Shown in pieces: positions 8,132 through 16,391 of a stretch of 64,000 nt of DNA; position 1 is the first letter of the stretch, and each line of letters begins with the position of its first letter. Position numbers and translations under genes: made by a program. The stretch is from Diaphorobacter caeni (GTDB lineage: Bacteria; Pseudomonadota; Gammaproteobacteria; Burkholderiales; Burkholderiaceae_C): positions 186,001 to 250,000 of the forward strand of contig NZ_JADKYZ010000005.1 in NCBI RefSeq assembly GCF_015354245.1. The letters are read 5' to 3'. Under the pieces are notes generated by a model. The model was not told the DNA's origin. It saw only the letters and a list, made by a program, of their open reading frames with translations, and ran no database searches.

Positions 8132-8467
8132 ATGGATTTGAAGTCGACCGCGCCGGTGGCGCCTCCCATGTCGGCCGGCGTGTCCACACGCTGGCTCTGG
8201 GTGGCCATCGTCGGGCTGGTCGCGTGCATGGGCGCGCTGGCGGGCGCTTGGATGATGATGCCGGGCGTGGGAACCGCCCATGCGGCCGGTGCCACCGCGT
8301 CCGTCACCGCCGCCAAGGAGTCCATCCGCAGAGGGCTCCATGCCGCGCCTGCCGCTGCGCAGGGCATGCAGGCACCGGAGCGCTATACCGGCAGCGGCAT
8401 CGCACAGAATTCCGCCTCGGGCCTCGGCATCTCTCCTGTGGGCTCCGTCAAGCTGACCGTTCGTTAG
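8132..8467 (+). CDS. Small single-pass membrane protein, unknown function
   Basis: A 111-residue protein not assignable to a known family. One strong transmembrane segment lies at about residues 19-42 (LWVAIVGLVACMGALAGAWMMM), preceded by a short polar N-terminus and followed by an Ala/Gly-rich periplasmic tail. The open frame continues upstream but the added part is Cys-rich and unlike a protein. It stands alone between YihY and the terminator at 8602. Moderate confidence: coding character rests mainly on the membrane segment and clean termination before a terminator. Confidence 0.45.
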   Translation: MDLKSTAPVAPPMSAGVSTRWLWVAIVGLVACMGALAGAWMMMPGVGTAHAAGATASVTAAKESIRRGLHAAPAAAQGMQAPERYTGSGIAQNSASGLGISPVGSVKLTVR

Positions 8468-8601
8468 GCCTTTGCTGTGTTGTGGCGCTGTCCCTCGCGC
8501 CGATGAACCAATCGACTGGAGGCGCGGACATGGGGCGGTTGGTTCCGGCGTTCTGCACGCTTCGTTTGCCCGCTGCTTGAATGCGGAGTCCGTGCCCAAT
8601 G

Positions 8602-8631
8602 AAAAAAGCGCCGTATTTGCGGCGCTTTTTG
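8602..8631. terminator. Bidirectional intrinsic terminator
   Basis: Stem AAAAAGCGCCG / CGGCGCTTTTT around the loop TATTTG. The A-tract and T-tract on either side allow termination of both the small membrane-protein gene and the convergent fpr gene. Confidence 0.85.
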
Positions 8632-8649
8632 TTGGAGCGGCGGGTCGGC

Positions 8650-9423
8650 TTATTTCTCGACGAACGCGCGTTCGATCACGAAGTCGCCGGGCGTGGTGGT
8701 GTTGCCTTCCTTGAAACCGCGCTTCTCGAGCAGTTCCTTCAGTTCGGACAGCATGGCCGGGCTGCCGCAGAGCATGACGCGGTCGGTTTCGGGGTTCAGA
8801 TCGGGCAGGCCGATGTTCTGGGGGAACTTGCCTTCATTGATCTGCGTGGAGATGCGGCCGTGGTTGCGGAACTCCTCACGGGTCACCGTGGGGTAGTAGA
8901 TCAGCTTGTCGCGGACGATGTCGCCGAGGAATTCGTGCTGGGGCAGTTCCTTCTCGAACAGGTCCTGATAGGCCAGTTCGTTGGCGTGACGCACGCCGTG
9001 CACCACCACCACCTTTTCGTACTGCTCGTAGGTCTCAGGATCGCGCGCCACGGCCAGCCAGGGGGCGAGGCCGGTGCCGGTGCCGATCAGGTACAGGTTC
9101 TTGCCGGGCAGCAGGTAGTCGATCAGCAGCGTGCCGGTGGGCTTCTTGCCGACGATGACGGTGTCACCGACCTTGATGTTCTGCAGCTTCGACGTGAGCG
9201 GGCCGTTGGGCACCTTGATCGACAGGAACTCGAGGTGCTCTTCGTAGTTCGGGCTGGCGATGGAGTAGGCGCGCAGCAGATTCTTGCCGTCCACCTTCAG
9301 GCCGATCATGGTGAAATGGCCGTTGGAGAAACGCAGCGACGTGTCGCGGGTGGTGGTGAAGGAGAAAAGGCGGTCCGTCCAGTGGTGTACCGAGAGGACG
9401 GTTTCTTCGAGAAATGCACTCAT
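8650..9423 (-). CDS. fpr: Ferredoxin--NADP(+) reductase
   Basis: A 257-residue flavoprotein of the bacterial Fpr type. The FAD-binding motif is LRAYSIASPN with the preceding FSNGHFTMIGL. The NADP part begins with LIGTGTGLAPWLAVARD and includes VHGVRHANELAY and MLCGSPAM. The C-terminus ends AFVEK, typical of this subclass. It transfers electrons between NADPH and ferredoxin or flavodoxin in the cytoplasm, often under oxidative stress. The start at 9423 (MSAFLEE) fits homologues; the open frame extends 20 codons upstream as a hydrophobic artefact. Monocistronic, ended by the terminator at 8602-8631. Confidence 0.93.
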   Translation of the reverse strand: MSAFLEETVLSVHHWTDRLFSFTTTRDTSLRFSNGHFTMIGLKVDGKNLLRAYSIASPNYEEHLEFLSIKVPNGPLTSKLQNIKVGDTVIVGKKPTGTLLIDYLLPGKNLYLIGTGTGLAPWLAVARDPETYEQYEKVVVVHGVRHANELAYQDLFEKELPQHEFLGDIVRDKLIYYPTVTREEFRNHGRISTQINEGKFPQNIGLPDLNPETDRVMLCGSPAMLSELKELLEKRGFKEGNTTTPGDFVIERAFVEK

Positions 9424-9636
9424 GTTCGTTGGATAGCGAATAAACAGGGGCAGGAAAAAAACGATGCCTGCCGATAAAAACACGCTTGGAAACTGAGAGC
9501 TTGGGTAAAACTGGTTGCCTGGCTCTTGGCAGTGGACCTCGCGGACTGATTACAACGTTATTTTCGGATAAATACCAACTTCCGGGTACATTGCAAGGCC
9601 TTGTTTTGAGATCAATTAGTGATAAGGAGAATGACG

Positions 9637-10872
9637 ATGACTACGGTCAATAGCTTGCAAAAATGGTCGAAATGGCGGGTGTCGCTTCCGCTCGCGGCCT
9701 GTGTGCTGGCATCGCATTCCTATGCCGCCGAGGTCATCAAGATCGGTGAAATCAATAGCTACAAGGCCCAGCCCGCCTTCCTCGAGCCCTACAGAAAGGG
9801 CATGGAGCTGGCCGTGGAGCAGGTCAACAAGGCCGGTGGCGTGGCCGGCAAGAAGCTGCAGCTCATCGTCCGCGACGACAACGGCAACCCGGCGGATGCG
9901 GTGCGCGCCGCTGAAGAGCTCTATGCGCGCGAGAAGATCGACGTGCTCACCGGCAGCTTTCTGTCCCACGTGGGGCTGGCGCTCACCGACTACGCCAAGC
10001 AGAAGCAGCGCTTCTTCCTTGCCTCCGAGCCGCTGACCGACAAGATCGTCTGGGCCGACGGCAATGCCTATACCTACCGCCTGCGCGCCTCGACCTACAT
10101 GCAGGTCAGCATGCTCGTGCCCGAGGCCGTCAAGCTCAACAAGAAACGCTGGGCAATTGTCTATCCAAACTACGAATACGGACAATCTGCGGTCGCCACC
10201 TTCAAGAAGCTCATGAAGGAAAAGCAACCGGACATCGAATTCGTCGCCGAACAGGCCCCGGCACTGGGCAAGATCGATGCGGGCAGCGTCGTGCAGGCGC
10301 TGGCGGACTCCAAGCCGGATGCGATCTTCAACGTGCTTTTCGCGACCGATATGGGTAAGTTCGTGCGAGAAGGCAACACGCGCGGTCTGTTCAAGGGCCG
10401 TGAGGTGGTGGGCCTGCTCACCGCCGAGCCGGAATACCTCGATCCGCTCAAAAAAGAGGCACCCGTCGGCTGGACGGTGACCGGCTACCCCTGGTATTCG
10501 ATCGCCACTCCCGAGCACACGGCCTTCCTCAAGGCCTACCAGGCCAAGTACAAGGACTATCCGCGTCTGGGCACCATCGTCGGCTACAACGCGATCCAGT
10601 CCATCGCCGCAGGTCTGCGCAAGACCGGGGGCAGCGGAGAGACCGCCAAGCTGGTGGAGGCGTTCAAGGGGCTGGAGGTGGATACGCCGTTCGGTCGCAT
10701 CACCTATCGCGCGCAGGATCATCAGTCGACGATGGGGGCCTACATCGGGAAGACGGCCTACGACGCCAAGCTGGGGCGGGGTGTGCTGGTGAACTATCAC
10801 TATGCGGATGGGAAGGACTTTCAGCCTTCGGATGACGAAGTGAAGAAGTTGCGGCCTGCTGCGGCTAACTGA
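9637..10872 (+). CDS. LIV-type ABC transporter substrate-binding protein
   Basis: A 411-residue periplasmic type-1 binding protein with a signal peptide (about 1-32, WRVSLPLAACVLASHSYA). The mature domain has IKIGEINSYKAQPAFLEPYRKGMELAVEQVN, the DDNGNP loop and GSFLSHVGLALTDYA. I start at the ATG at 9637 because the AAGGAG at 9624-9629 is 7 bp upstream; an ATG at 9631 is too close. It lies next to the cyclohexanecarboxylate genes and may feed the LivHM/G/F transporter at 16392-19800, which lacks its own binding protein (inference). Repeat B copy 2 follows its stop. Confidence 0.85.
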   Translation: MTTVNSLQKWSKWRVSLPLAACVLASHSYAAEVIKIGEINSYKAQPAFLEPYRKGMELAVEQVNKAGGVAGKKLQLIVRDDNGNPADAVRAAEELYAREKIDVLTGSFLSHVGLALTDYAKQKQRFFLASEPLTDKIVWADGNAYTYRLRASTYMQVSMLVPEAVKLNKKRWAIVYPNYEYGQSAVATFKKLMKEKQPDIEFVAEQAPALGKIDAGSVVQALADSKPDAIFNVLFATDMGKFVREGNTRGLFKGREVVGLLTAEPEYLDPLKKEAPVGWTVTGYPWYSIATPEHTAFLKAYQAKYKDYPRLGTIVGYNAIQSIAAGLRKTGGSGETAKLVEAFKGLEVDTPFGRITYRAQDHQSTMGAYIGKTAYDAKLGRGVLVNYHYADGKDFQPSDDEVKKLRPAAAN

Positions 10873-10892
10873 TTTTTGTGCCTGCTGGAGTG

Positions 10893-11077
10893 GTGAGGGC
10901 GGAGGCCGGGACTGCCCCCGGCGGGGCAATCACTTTTTGCTTGCGCGCAAAAAGTAATCAAAACCGCGCTTTGAAGTCCTCCGGCGGAACTCGCTGCGCG
11001 ACTGCGTCGCTCCGCTCGGACAACCGCCGGAAATCAGTTTTGAAGAGGTGTTGGCGGCACGTCGCTGCGCTCGTGCC
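10893..11077 (+). repeat. Repeat family B, copy 2 (best preserved)
   Basis: The full four-hairpin element, with ACTTTTTGC-ttgcgc-GCAAAAAGT as second hairpin and an extra GCGAC-tgc-GTCGC hairpin inside the third. It lies between convergent genes. Four bases beyond the last arm, TCAGGTCGC (11082-11090) encodes the final Ala-Thr-stop of the acyl-CoA ligase; the same nine bases follow copy 3. Confidence 0.88.
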
Positions 11078-11081
11078 GGGG

Positions 11082-12728
11082 TCAGGTCGCGTTTTGGCCT
11101 TGGATCCATTCTCTGAGTTTGAACTTCTGGATCTTTCCTGAGGGAGTCGCCGGCATTTGCGTGACGATGTGCAGGCGCTCGGGAATGTATTGCAGCGCCA
11201 CGCGTTCGTTTTGCAAAAAGATGCGCAGGTCTTCCAGGTTCAGCGTTGCGCCTTCGCGCGGTACAACGACGGCGCAGGCTCGTTCGCCGAGGCGTGCGTC
11301 GGCGTAGGCGACGATGGCTGCGTGCTGGATGTCAGGGTGGCGGTAGAGCAGTGATTCGATCTCGACCACGGGAATGTTTTCGCCGCCGCGAATGATCACG
11401 TCCTTGCTGCGGCCGGTGATGCGAATGTAGCCTTCAGCATCCATGCGGGCCAGATCGCCGGTGTCGAACCAGTCGTCGGCGTCGGTGGCGTTGAGGTGCG
11501 GGCGCTTCAGATAGCCGCCGAAGTTGGAGCACGAGCGCAGCATGAGCTTGCCTTCCTGGCCTGCTGGCAAGCAGGTGTCATCGATGTCCACGATGCGGAT
11601 TTCGACGCCGGGAAGGGGGCGGCCGTCGGTCTGCACCGCGCGCTGGTCGTCGTCTTCGGGAAGCGTGGTGGTGACGGCGCCGTTTTCCGTCATGCCCCAT
11701 GCAGAGATGATCTTGGCGCCGAGCGCGCTTCTTGCCTGTTCCACGAGTGCGCCGGGCAAGGGAGCGCCGGCGCTCAGGAAGGTTCGCAGACTTGGAATGC
11801 CGCCACCGTCGGCCACGACCGCCTTGGAGAGATCGCTGAGGAACGGCGTCGAGGCCATGGTGAACGTCACGCCTTGCTCGCGGATGAGGGCGATGGCTTT
11901 CGGCGCGTCCCAGATGTCCTGGAGCACGGCGCTTGCCTGCAGCAGGATGGGCATCATCAGGCCGTACATGAAGCCGGTCTGGTGCGCCATGGGCGAGGCC
12001 ATCAGCACCATGTCGTCGGCGCCCAGATGCAGGCGGTCCGCATAAGGGATGATGTTGGAGATCAGCGTATTGGCCGTGTGCTGCACGCCCTTGGGCTCGC
12101 CCGTCGTGCCCGAGGTGTAGATGAGCTGGGTGACATCGTCGGGCGCCGGACGCGAACCGGTGAGAATGGCCGGCGCATCAGGTTCTCGCTCCCATGGCGG
12201 CGCGGCGAGCAGCGCGTCGAAACTGTTCTCGCCCTGACCATCGACCACCACGATGTGTCGCAGCAGCGGCAATTGGGCCTTGAGTCCGTTGGCCATCGAC
12301 TCGAAATCGTGGCCGCGAAACTGTCTCGGTACGATGAACACCTTGGCGGCGCCGTGCGCGAGCATGAATGACAGTTCGCGCTCGCGGAAGATGTGCATGA
12401 GCGGATTCATCACCGCGCCGATGCGCGAGCAGGCCAGATGGATGAGCGTGAATTGCCACCAGTTGGGCAATTGGCCAGCGACCACATCGCCCTTGCGCAC
12501 GCCGAGTCTGTGCAGCCCCACCGCAATGCGATCCGCCATGCGCGCAAGTTCGCGATAGCTGAACTGTGTGCGCTCGCCGGTCTCCACCCGCAGCGCCGTG
12601 AGCGCCAGCTTGTCCGCGTGCGCGGTGGCGCAGGCGTCCAGCGCATCGTTGATCGTGCGCTCGTGCCAGAGCTTTTGCTCCAGCATGCGGGCACGGCGGC
12701 GGGGCAACAAAACGGCATCGAACTCCAT
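11082..12728 (-). CDS. aliA: Cyclohexanecarboxylate-CoA ligase (AMP-forming)
   Basis: A 548-residue acyl-CoA synthetase. The AMP-binding signature LIYTSGTTGEPKG lies at about residues 203-214. Further motifs are WGMTENGAVTT, WFDTGDLARMDAEGYI, GRSKDVIIRGGENI and the C-terminal catalytic lysine in PSGKIQKF. It would activate cyclohexanecarboxylate to its CoA thioester. The specific name rests on context: aliB, badI, badH and a divergent badR-like gene follow the arrangement known from Rhodopseudomonas palustris. Start at 12728 has an AGGAGACAAG site. The last residues Ala-Thr and the stop are encoded by the edge of repeat B copy 2. Confidence 0.8.
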   Translation of the reverse strand: MEFDAVLLPRRRARMLEQKLWHERTINDALDACATAHADKLALTALRVETGERTQFSYRELARMADRIAVGLHRLGVRKGDVVAGQLPNWWQFTLIHLACSRIGAVMNPLMHIFRERELSFMLAHGAAKVFIVPRQFRGHDFESMANGLKAQLPLLRHIVVVDGQGENSFDALLAAPPWEREPDAPAILTGSRPAPDDVTQLIYTSGTTGEPKGVQHTANTLISNIIPYADRLHLGADDMVLMASPMAHQTGFMYGLMMPILLQASAVLQDIWDAPKAIALIREQGVTFTMASTPFLSDLSKAVVADGGGIPSLRTFLSAGAPLPGALVEQARSALGAKIISAWGMTENGAVTTTLPEDDDQRAVQTDGRPLPGVEIRIVDIDDTCLPAGQEGKLMLRSCSNFGGYLKRPHLNATDADDWFDTGDLARMDAEGYIRITGRSKDVIIRGGENIPVVEIESLLYRHPDIQHAAIVAYADARLGERACAVVVPREGATLNLEDLRIFLQNERVALQYIPERLHIVTQMPATPSGKIQKFKLREWIQGQNAT

Positions 12729-12805
12729 GGCTTGTCTCCTCTTTGTGAATACAGGGAACGCTGTCGCAATCGAAAACGAATACGTTGGTTGTTCATGGCG
12801 CGTTC

Positions 12806-12870
12806 ACCGGGCGCGGCCCAGGCGAGGGCCGCCGCGCAAGGGGGAAGGTGCAAAGCGCCTCAGGGGTGAT
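12806..12870 (-). repeat. Repeat family C, copy 1
   Basis: Read on the minus strand, this is CCCCTGAGGCGCTTTGCACC followed by TTCCCCCTTGCGCGGCGG. It matches the starts of 44526-44603 and 58678-58745. It begins 8 bp after the aliB stop codon and fills most of the aliB-aliA gap. Confidence 0.7.
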
Positions 12871-12876
12871 CCACAG

Positions 12877-14025
12877 TTACCCAACGGCTTTTCTGCCCGC
12901 TCGCGTGCGGGAGATGATGGTCTTCATGATCTGCGCCGTGCCATCGCCAATCTGGAAGCCGAGCACGTCTCGCAGGCGCTGCTCGATGACTCCGCGGTCG
13001 TACCCGCCATGCCCGTGCGTGAGCAGGCACTGGTGGATCGCGTCATAGGCGAGCTTGGGCGCCCACCATTTGCACATGGCTGCCTCGACGCTGTGAGGCA
13101 GGTTGTGGTCCTTGAGCCATAACGACTGCAGGCACAGCAGGCGCGCTGCGGTCACTTGTGTATCGAAGTCCGCCAGCGGATGGCTGACGCCCTGGAACGC
13201 GCTGAGTGGCTGGCCGAAGGCCTCGCGCTGCGCCGCGTATTCCCAGCTTTCGTCGAGTGAAGCACGTGCCACGCTCAGTACCTGCAGGCCGATCAGTGCG
13301 CGCGAGAAATCAAAGCCCTGCATGACCTGCACAAAGCCCTTGTTCTCGTCGCCAAGCCGGTGATCGACGGGGACGCGGACGTTCTCGAAGAACAGGGAGC
13401 CGCGACCAATGGCGCGCTGGCCGTGGCAGTCGAAGCGGCTGCGGGTGAGGCCCGGCGCGTCGCAGGGAACGAGCAGCGCGGTCACGCCATGCGCGCCGGA
13501 TTCGATGCTGCCGGTGCGGCCGAAAACGATGACGGCGTCGGCCTGGTCGGCGGCGGAGATCGAGGTCTTCTCGCCGTTGATCACGTACTCGTCGCCCATG
13601 CGCTCCACACGCAGCCGCAGGTTGGCGGCGTCCGATCCGCCGCGCGGCTCGGTCAGCGCGATGGCGATCAGTGCATCGCCTTGGGTGAGTCGCTCCAGCC
13701 AGGGCCGCGCCACGTGCGGCTGTCCATGTTCCGCGAGAATCTGCCCGTTGAGCGAGGCCAGCAGGTTGATGTAGCTGATCGACAGGTCCGCGGCCGCAAT
13801 CGTCTCGTGAATGACTCCGGCGGCAAGACATCCCATGCCCTGGCCGCCGATGGCTTCGGGCAGCTCCGGGGCGATGAAGCCCATTTGCCCCATCTCGCGC
13901 ATCAGCCCGCGGTCGAGCACGCGCGTGCGGTCACGCTCCAGGAAACCAGGGGCGACCCGGCCGGTGGCAAAGCGCCTGGCGTGCTCGGCAAGTGTCTGCA
14001 GATCTTCGTTGAGATACGGATTCAT
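12877..14025 (-). CDS. aliB: Cyclohexanecarboxyl-CoA dehydrogenase (acyl-CoA dehydrogenase family)
   Basis: A 382-residue FAD enzyme of normal acyl-CoA dehydrogenase length. Motifs are the N-terminal helical domain with GFIAPELPEAIGGQGMG, the flavin segment ALTEPRGGSDAANL, NGEKTSISAADQADAV, and the C-terminal YDRGVIEQRLRDVLGFQIGDGTAQI. It would oxidise cyclohexanecarboxyl-CoA to cyclohex-1-ene-1-carboxyl-CoA, passing electrons to ETF. The start is the ATG at 14025 behind GAGGTCG; a GTG three bases earlier is less likely. It is 36 bp after badI and 148 bp before aliA. Confidence 0.8.
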   Translation of the reverse strand: MNPYLNEDLQTLAEHARRFATGRVAPGFLERDRTRVLDRGLMREMGQMGFIAPELPEAIGGQGMGCLAAGVIHETIAAADLSISYINLLASLNGQILAEHGQPHVARPWLERLTQGDALIAIALTEPRGGSDAANLRLRVERMGDEYVINGEKTSISAADQADAVIVFGRTGSIESGAHGVTALLVPCDAPGLTRSRFDCHGQRAIGRGSLFFENVRVPVDHRLGDENKGFVQVMQGFDFSRALIGLQVLSVARASLDESWEYAAQREAFGQPLSAFQGVSHPLADFDTQVTAARLLCLQSLWLKDHNLPHSVEAAMCKWWAPKLAYDAIHQCLLTHGHGGYDRGVIEQRLRDVLGFQIGDGTAQIMKTIISRTRAGRKAVG

Positions 14026-14061
14026 CACGACCTCGGCTGAGTGAAAAGGGTGGTTGCGGCG

Positions 14062-14844
14062 TCACTTGGCGTGCTTGCGGAATTCGGGCTTGCGTTTTTC
14101 CTTGAGCGCCGCCACGCCCTCGCGCGACTCGTCGGTGTCGTAATAGAGCTTGAGCGCATACATGCCCATGCCTGCAATGCCGGCCTGATGTGCGGTGTCC
14201 ATGTTGAAACTGCGCTTGGCGATCGCGATGGCCGTGGGGCTGCGCTCGCAGATTTCCTCGGCCCATTGCTGTACGGTCTCGTCGAGCTTGTCGGGCGGCA
14301 CGCAGAGGTTTGCCAAACCCATGGCCACCGCTTCCTGGCCGCTGTACCGGCGGTTGAGATACCAGATCTCGCGCGCCTTCTTCTCGCCGACGACGCGGGC
14401 GAGAAAGGCCGTGCCGTATCCGGGGTCGACCGAGCCCATCTTCGGCCCCACCTGGCCGAACACCGCTTTTTCGGAGCAGATCGTCAGGTCGCAGATCGTG
14501 CACAGCACATTGCCGCCACCAATGGCATAGCCCTGCACGCGCGCGATCACCGGTTTGGGCACGTCGCGCAGCGCGGTGTGCAGCTCTTCCATGGGCAGGC
14601 CGATGGTGCCGCGCCCGTCGTAGTTGCCATCGTGGGCGGATTGGTCGCCGCCGGTGCAGAACGCTTTTTCGCCCGCGCCGGCGAGCACGATGCAGCCGAC
14701 CGAACGGTCGTAGCCCGCCTTGTTCAACGCCTTGATGAGCTCATCGCAGGTGGTTCCGCGAAACGCGTTCATCTTGTCGGGGCGATTGATGGTGATCCAG
14801 GCCACGCCGTTGCGCACTTCGTAAAGAATGTCTTCGAAATTCAT
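14062..14844 (-). CDS. badI: 2-ketocyclohexanecarboxyl-CoA hydrolase
   Basis: A 260-residue crotonase-family enzyme, the same length I recall for R. palustris BadI. It opens the ring of 2-ketocyclohexane-1-carboxyl-CoA to give pimeloyl-CoA. Visible are the crotonase start ITINRPDKMNAFRGTT, the CoA/oxyanion segment FCTGGDQS, GYAIGGGN with LCTICDLTICSE, and FGQVGPKMGSVDPGYG. It is close to the naphthoyl-CoA synthase (MenB) branch, which shares the related Dieckmann chemistry; the alicyclic cluster makes BadI the better call. Start at 14844 follows a GGAG site; badH is 28 bp upstream. Confidence 0.88.
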   Translation of the reverse strand: MNFEDILYEVRNGVAWITINRPDKMNAFRGTTCDELIKALNKAGYDRSVGCIVLAGAGEKAFCTGGDQSAHDGNYDGRGTIGLPMEELHTALRDVPKPVIARVQGYAIGGGNVLCTICDLTICSEKAVFGQVGPKMGSVDPGYGTAFLARVVGEKKAREIWYLNRRYSGQEAVAMGLANLCVPPDKLDETVQQWAEEICERSPTAIAIAKRSFNMDTAHQAGIAGMGMYALKLYYDTDESREGVAALKEKRKPEFRKHAK

Positions 14845-14872
14845 GGAGGTTCTCCGTTGGTGGATGAGTGAA

Positions 14873-15640
14873 TCAGCCGTTCATGGTCAGGCCGCCCGAG
14901 ACGCTGAGCACCTGCCCGGTGATGAACGCGGAGTCGTCGCTGGCGAAGAAGCTGATGGCGCCGACCAGGTCTTGCGCGAGGCCAAGGCGGCCGAGCGGAA
15001 TGGCGCGCGTGAAGGACTCGCGCAGCTTGTCGGGATTGGGCGCGGCATCGGCAAAGTTGGCGAACAATGCGGTTTCCGTCGGCCCCGGGCAGACCACGTT
15101 CACGGTGATGCCGTGGCGCGCATGCTCGCGCGCGATGGTCTTGGAGAACGACACCAGCCCGCCCTTGCAGGCGGCGTATACCGCCTCGCCCGATGAGCCC
15201 ACGCGCGCCGCGTCGGAGGCGACGTTGACGATGCGCCCCGCCTTGCGTGCAACCATGCCGGGCAGCACGGCGTGGTGCATGTGCAGCGCGCCGACGAGGT
15301 TGATGGCGATCAACCGTTCCCATTCCTGGGCATTGGTCTGGGTGAAGGGCTTGAAGATGTCCCATCCCGCGTTGTTCACCAGCACATCGACCGGGCCGAG
15401 ACGCTGTTCGACAGCCTGCAGCGCTGCATCGACGGCGCTGCGGTCGGTGATGTCGCAGGCAAGCGCAATCCCTTTGCCGCCGCTTTGCAGAATGCGCTCC
15501 AGCGTCTTCTCGGCGGCGCCAAGGTCGCGGTCAAGCACCGCCACTTTGGCGCCTTCTTTGGCGAGACGTTCGCAGGCCGCGCCGCCGATGCCGCCGCCGC
15601 CGCCCGTCACAATGATGGTTTTGTCTTTCAGTCCTTGCAT
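14873..15640 (-). CDS. badH: 2-hydroxycyclohexanecarboxyl-CoA dehydrogenase
   Basis: A 255-residue short-chain dehydrogenase that would oxidise 2-hydroxycyclohexane-1-carboxyl-CoA to the 2-keto ester with NAD. The cofactor motif is TGGGGGIGGA (about 12-21), followed by the structural VNNAGWD. The catalytic residues are S142, Y155 and K159 (YAACK). The C-terminus has the family pattern FITGQVLSVSGG. It is the first gene of the badH-badI-aliB-aliA operon and diverges from badR across 131 bp holding a candidate MarR operator. Start at 15640 follows GAGGAACTC. Confidence 0.87.
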   Translation of the reverse strand: MQGLKDKTIIVTGGGGGIGGAACERLAKEGAKVAVLDRDLGAAEKTLERILQSGGKGIALACDITDRSAVDAALQAVEQRLGPVDVLVNNAGWDIFKPFTQTNAQEWERLIAINLVGALHMHHAVLPGMVARKAGRIVNVASDAARVGSSGEAVYAACKGGLVSFSKTIAREHARHGITVNVVCPGPTETALFANFADAAPNPDKLRESFTRAIPLGRLGLAQDLVGAISFFASDDSAFITGQVLSVSGGLTMNG

Positions 15641-15702
15641 CTGAGTTCCTCAAGTGTGGGTGCAGCCATGGTGTTGGTTGCATATTTGGTTGGCCATTTA
15701 AG

Positions 15703-15722
15703 TAAATATGTTGTCATATATA
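15703..15722. promoter_or_regulatory. Candidate BadR operator between badH and badR
   Basis: The inverted repeat TAAATATG-ttgt-CATATATA has 7 of 8 positions paired (perfect core ATATG/CATAT) and lies centrally in the divergent badH-badR region. A second AT-rich near-palindrome, ATTTAAGTAAAT, is just upstream (15696-15707). MarR dimers bind such sites; the assignment to BadR is inference. Confidence 0.5.
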
Positions 15723-15771
15723 TTAGACCTGCAGGACCGCGTCGACAATTCCTGAATTGAAACGAGTTGCC

Positions 15772-16314
15772 ATGGATAAACCTAAAGAAACAACATCAGA
15801 TAAGACGCAAGCAGTGGCCCGTGAGTTGGCCAACAGGATTTTCTTTAAGCTCTATCAATGTGCAAACATGTTGCATAAAACCGGCAGCAGAGCGGTGGAG
15901 GAGCAGGGGCTGACCACTCAGCAGTGGGCGGTGCTGGGGGCGCTTTCGCGGCGCGATGCCGAGCGCGGCATGGGCGTCGGGGAGTTGGCGCGCTATCTGA
16001 TGGTGAGTCGGCAGAATCTCTCGGGCCTCGTCGGACGCATGGAGCGTGATGGTCATGTGGAGCTGGTGGCCGATCCGCAGGACCGCCGCTCGCGTCTGGT
16101 GCGGATGACGGTGACCGGCGGGCGCATCTGGCGCGAGGAGGCGCAGGCCAATATCCAGCGTTACTACGATCAGGCGCTGGCCGAGTTCTCGGTGGGTGAT
16201 CGCACGCATCTGCTGCACTATCTGCTCAAGCTGCTCGACAACATGCAGACCATTGACCGGAGCAGCGGAACGGACGACGACACCGAGGCCAATGACACTG
16301 CGCAGGCCAAGTAA
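15772..16314 (+). CDS. badR: MarR-family regulator, BadR-like
   Basis: A 180-residue MarR protein. The helical N-terminus (ELANRIFFKLYQCANMLHK) leads into the winged HTH: GLTTQQWAVLGALS, VGELARYLMVSRQNLSGLVGRMERDG and the DPQDRRSRLVRMT wing. In R. palustris the MarR protein BadR represses the badHI-aliAB genes until a ring CoA ester appears. The same divergent placement here supports that role (inference from context). I use the ATG at 15772; a TTG five codons upstream is possible. It is followed 77 bp later by the LivHM gene and may be co-transcribed with it. Confidence 0.83.
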   Translation: MDKPKETTSDKTQAVARELANRIFFKLYQCANMLHKTGSRAVEEQGLTTQQWAVLGALSRRDAERGMGVGELARYLMVSRQNLSGLVGRMERDGHVELVADPQDRRSRLVRMTVTGGRIWREEAQANIQRYYDQALAEFSVGDRTHLLHYLLKLLDNMQTIDRSSGTDDDTEANDTAQAK

Positions 16315-16391
16315 CATCGTGGCTTCGCACATCCCATCCCCCACGCAACCCAAGGACATCGCCCAGTGAACCGTAGCAGGAGCTTCACAGA

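Noticed and set aside
8036-8599. Minus-strand 187-codon frame opposite the small membrane protein
   Set aside because: No domain, Arg/His-rich, and it would start beyond an intrinsic-terminator region. The plus strand has a clear membrane segment.
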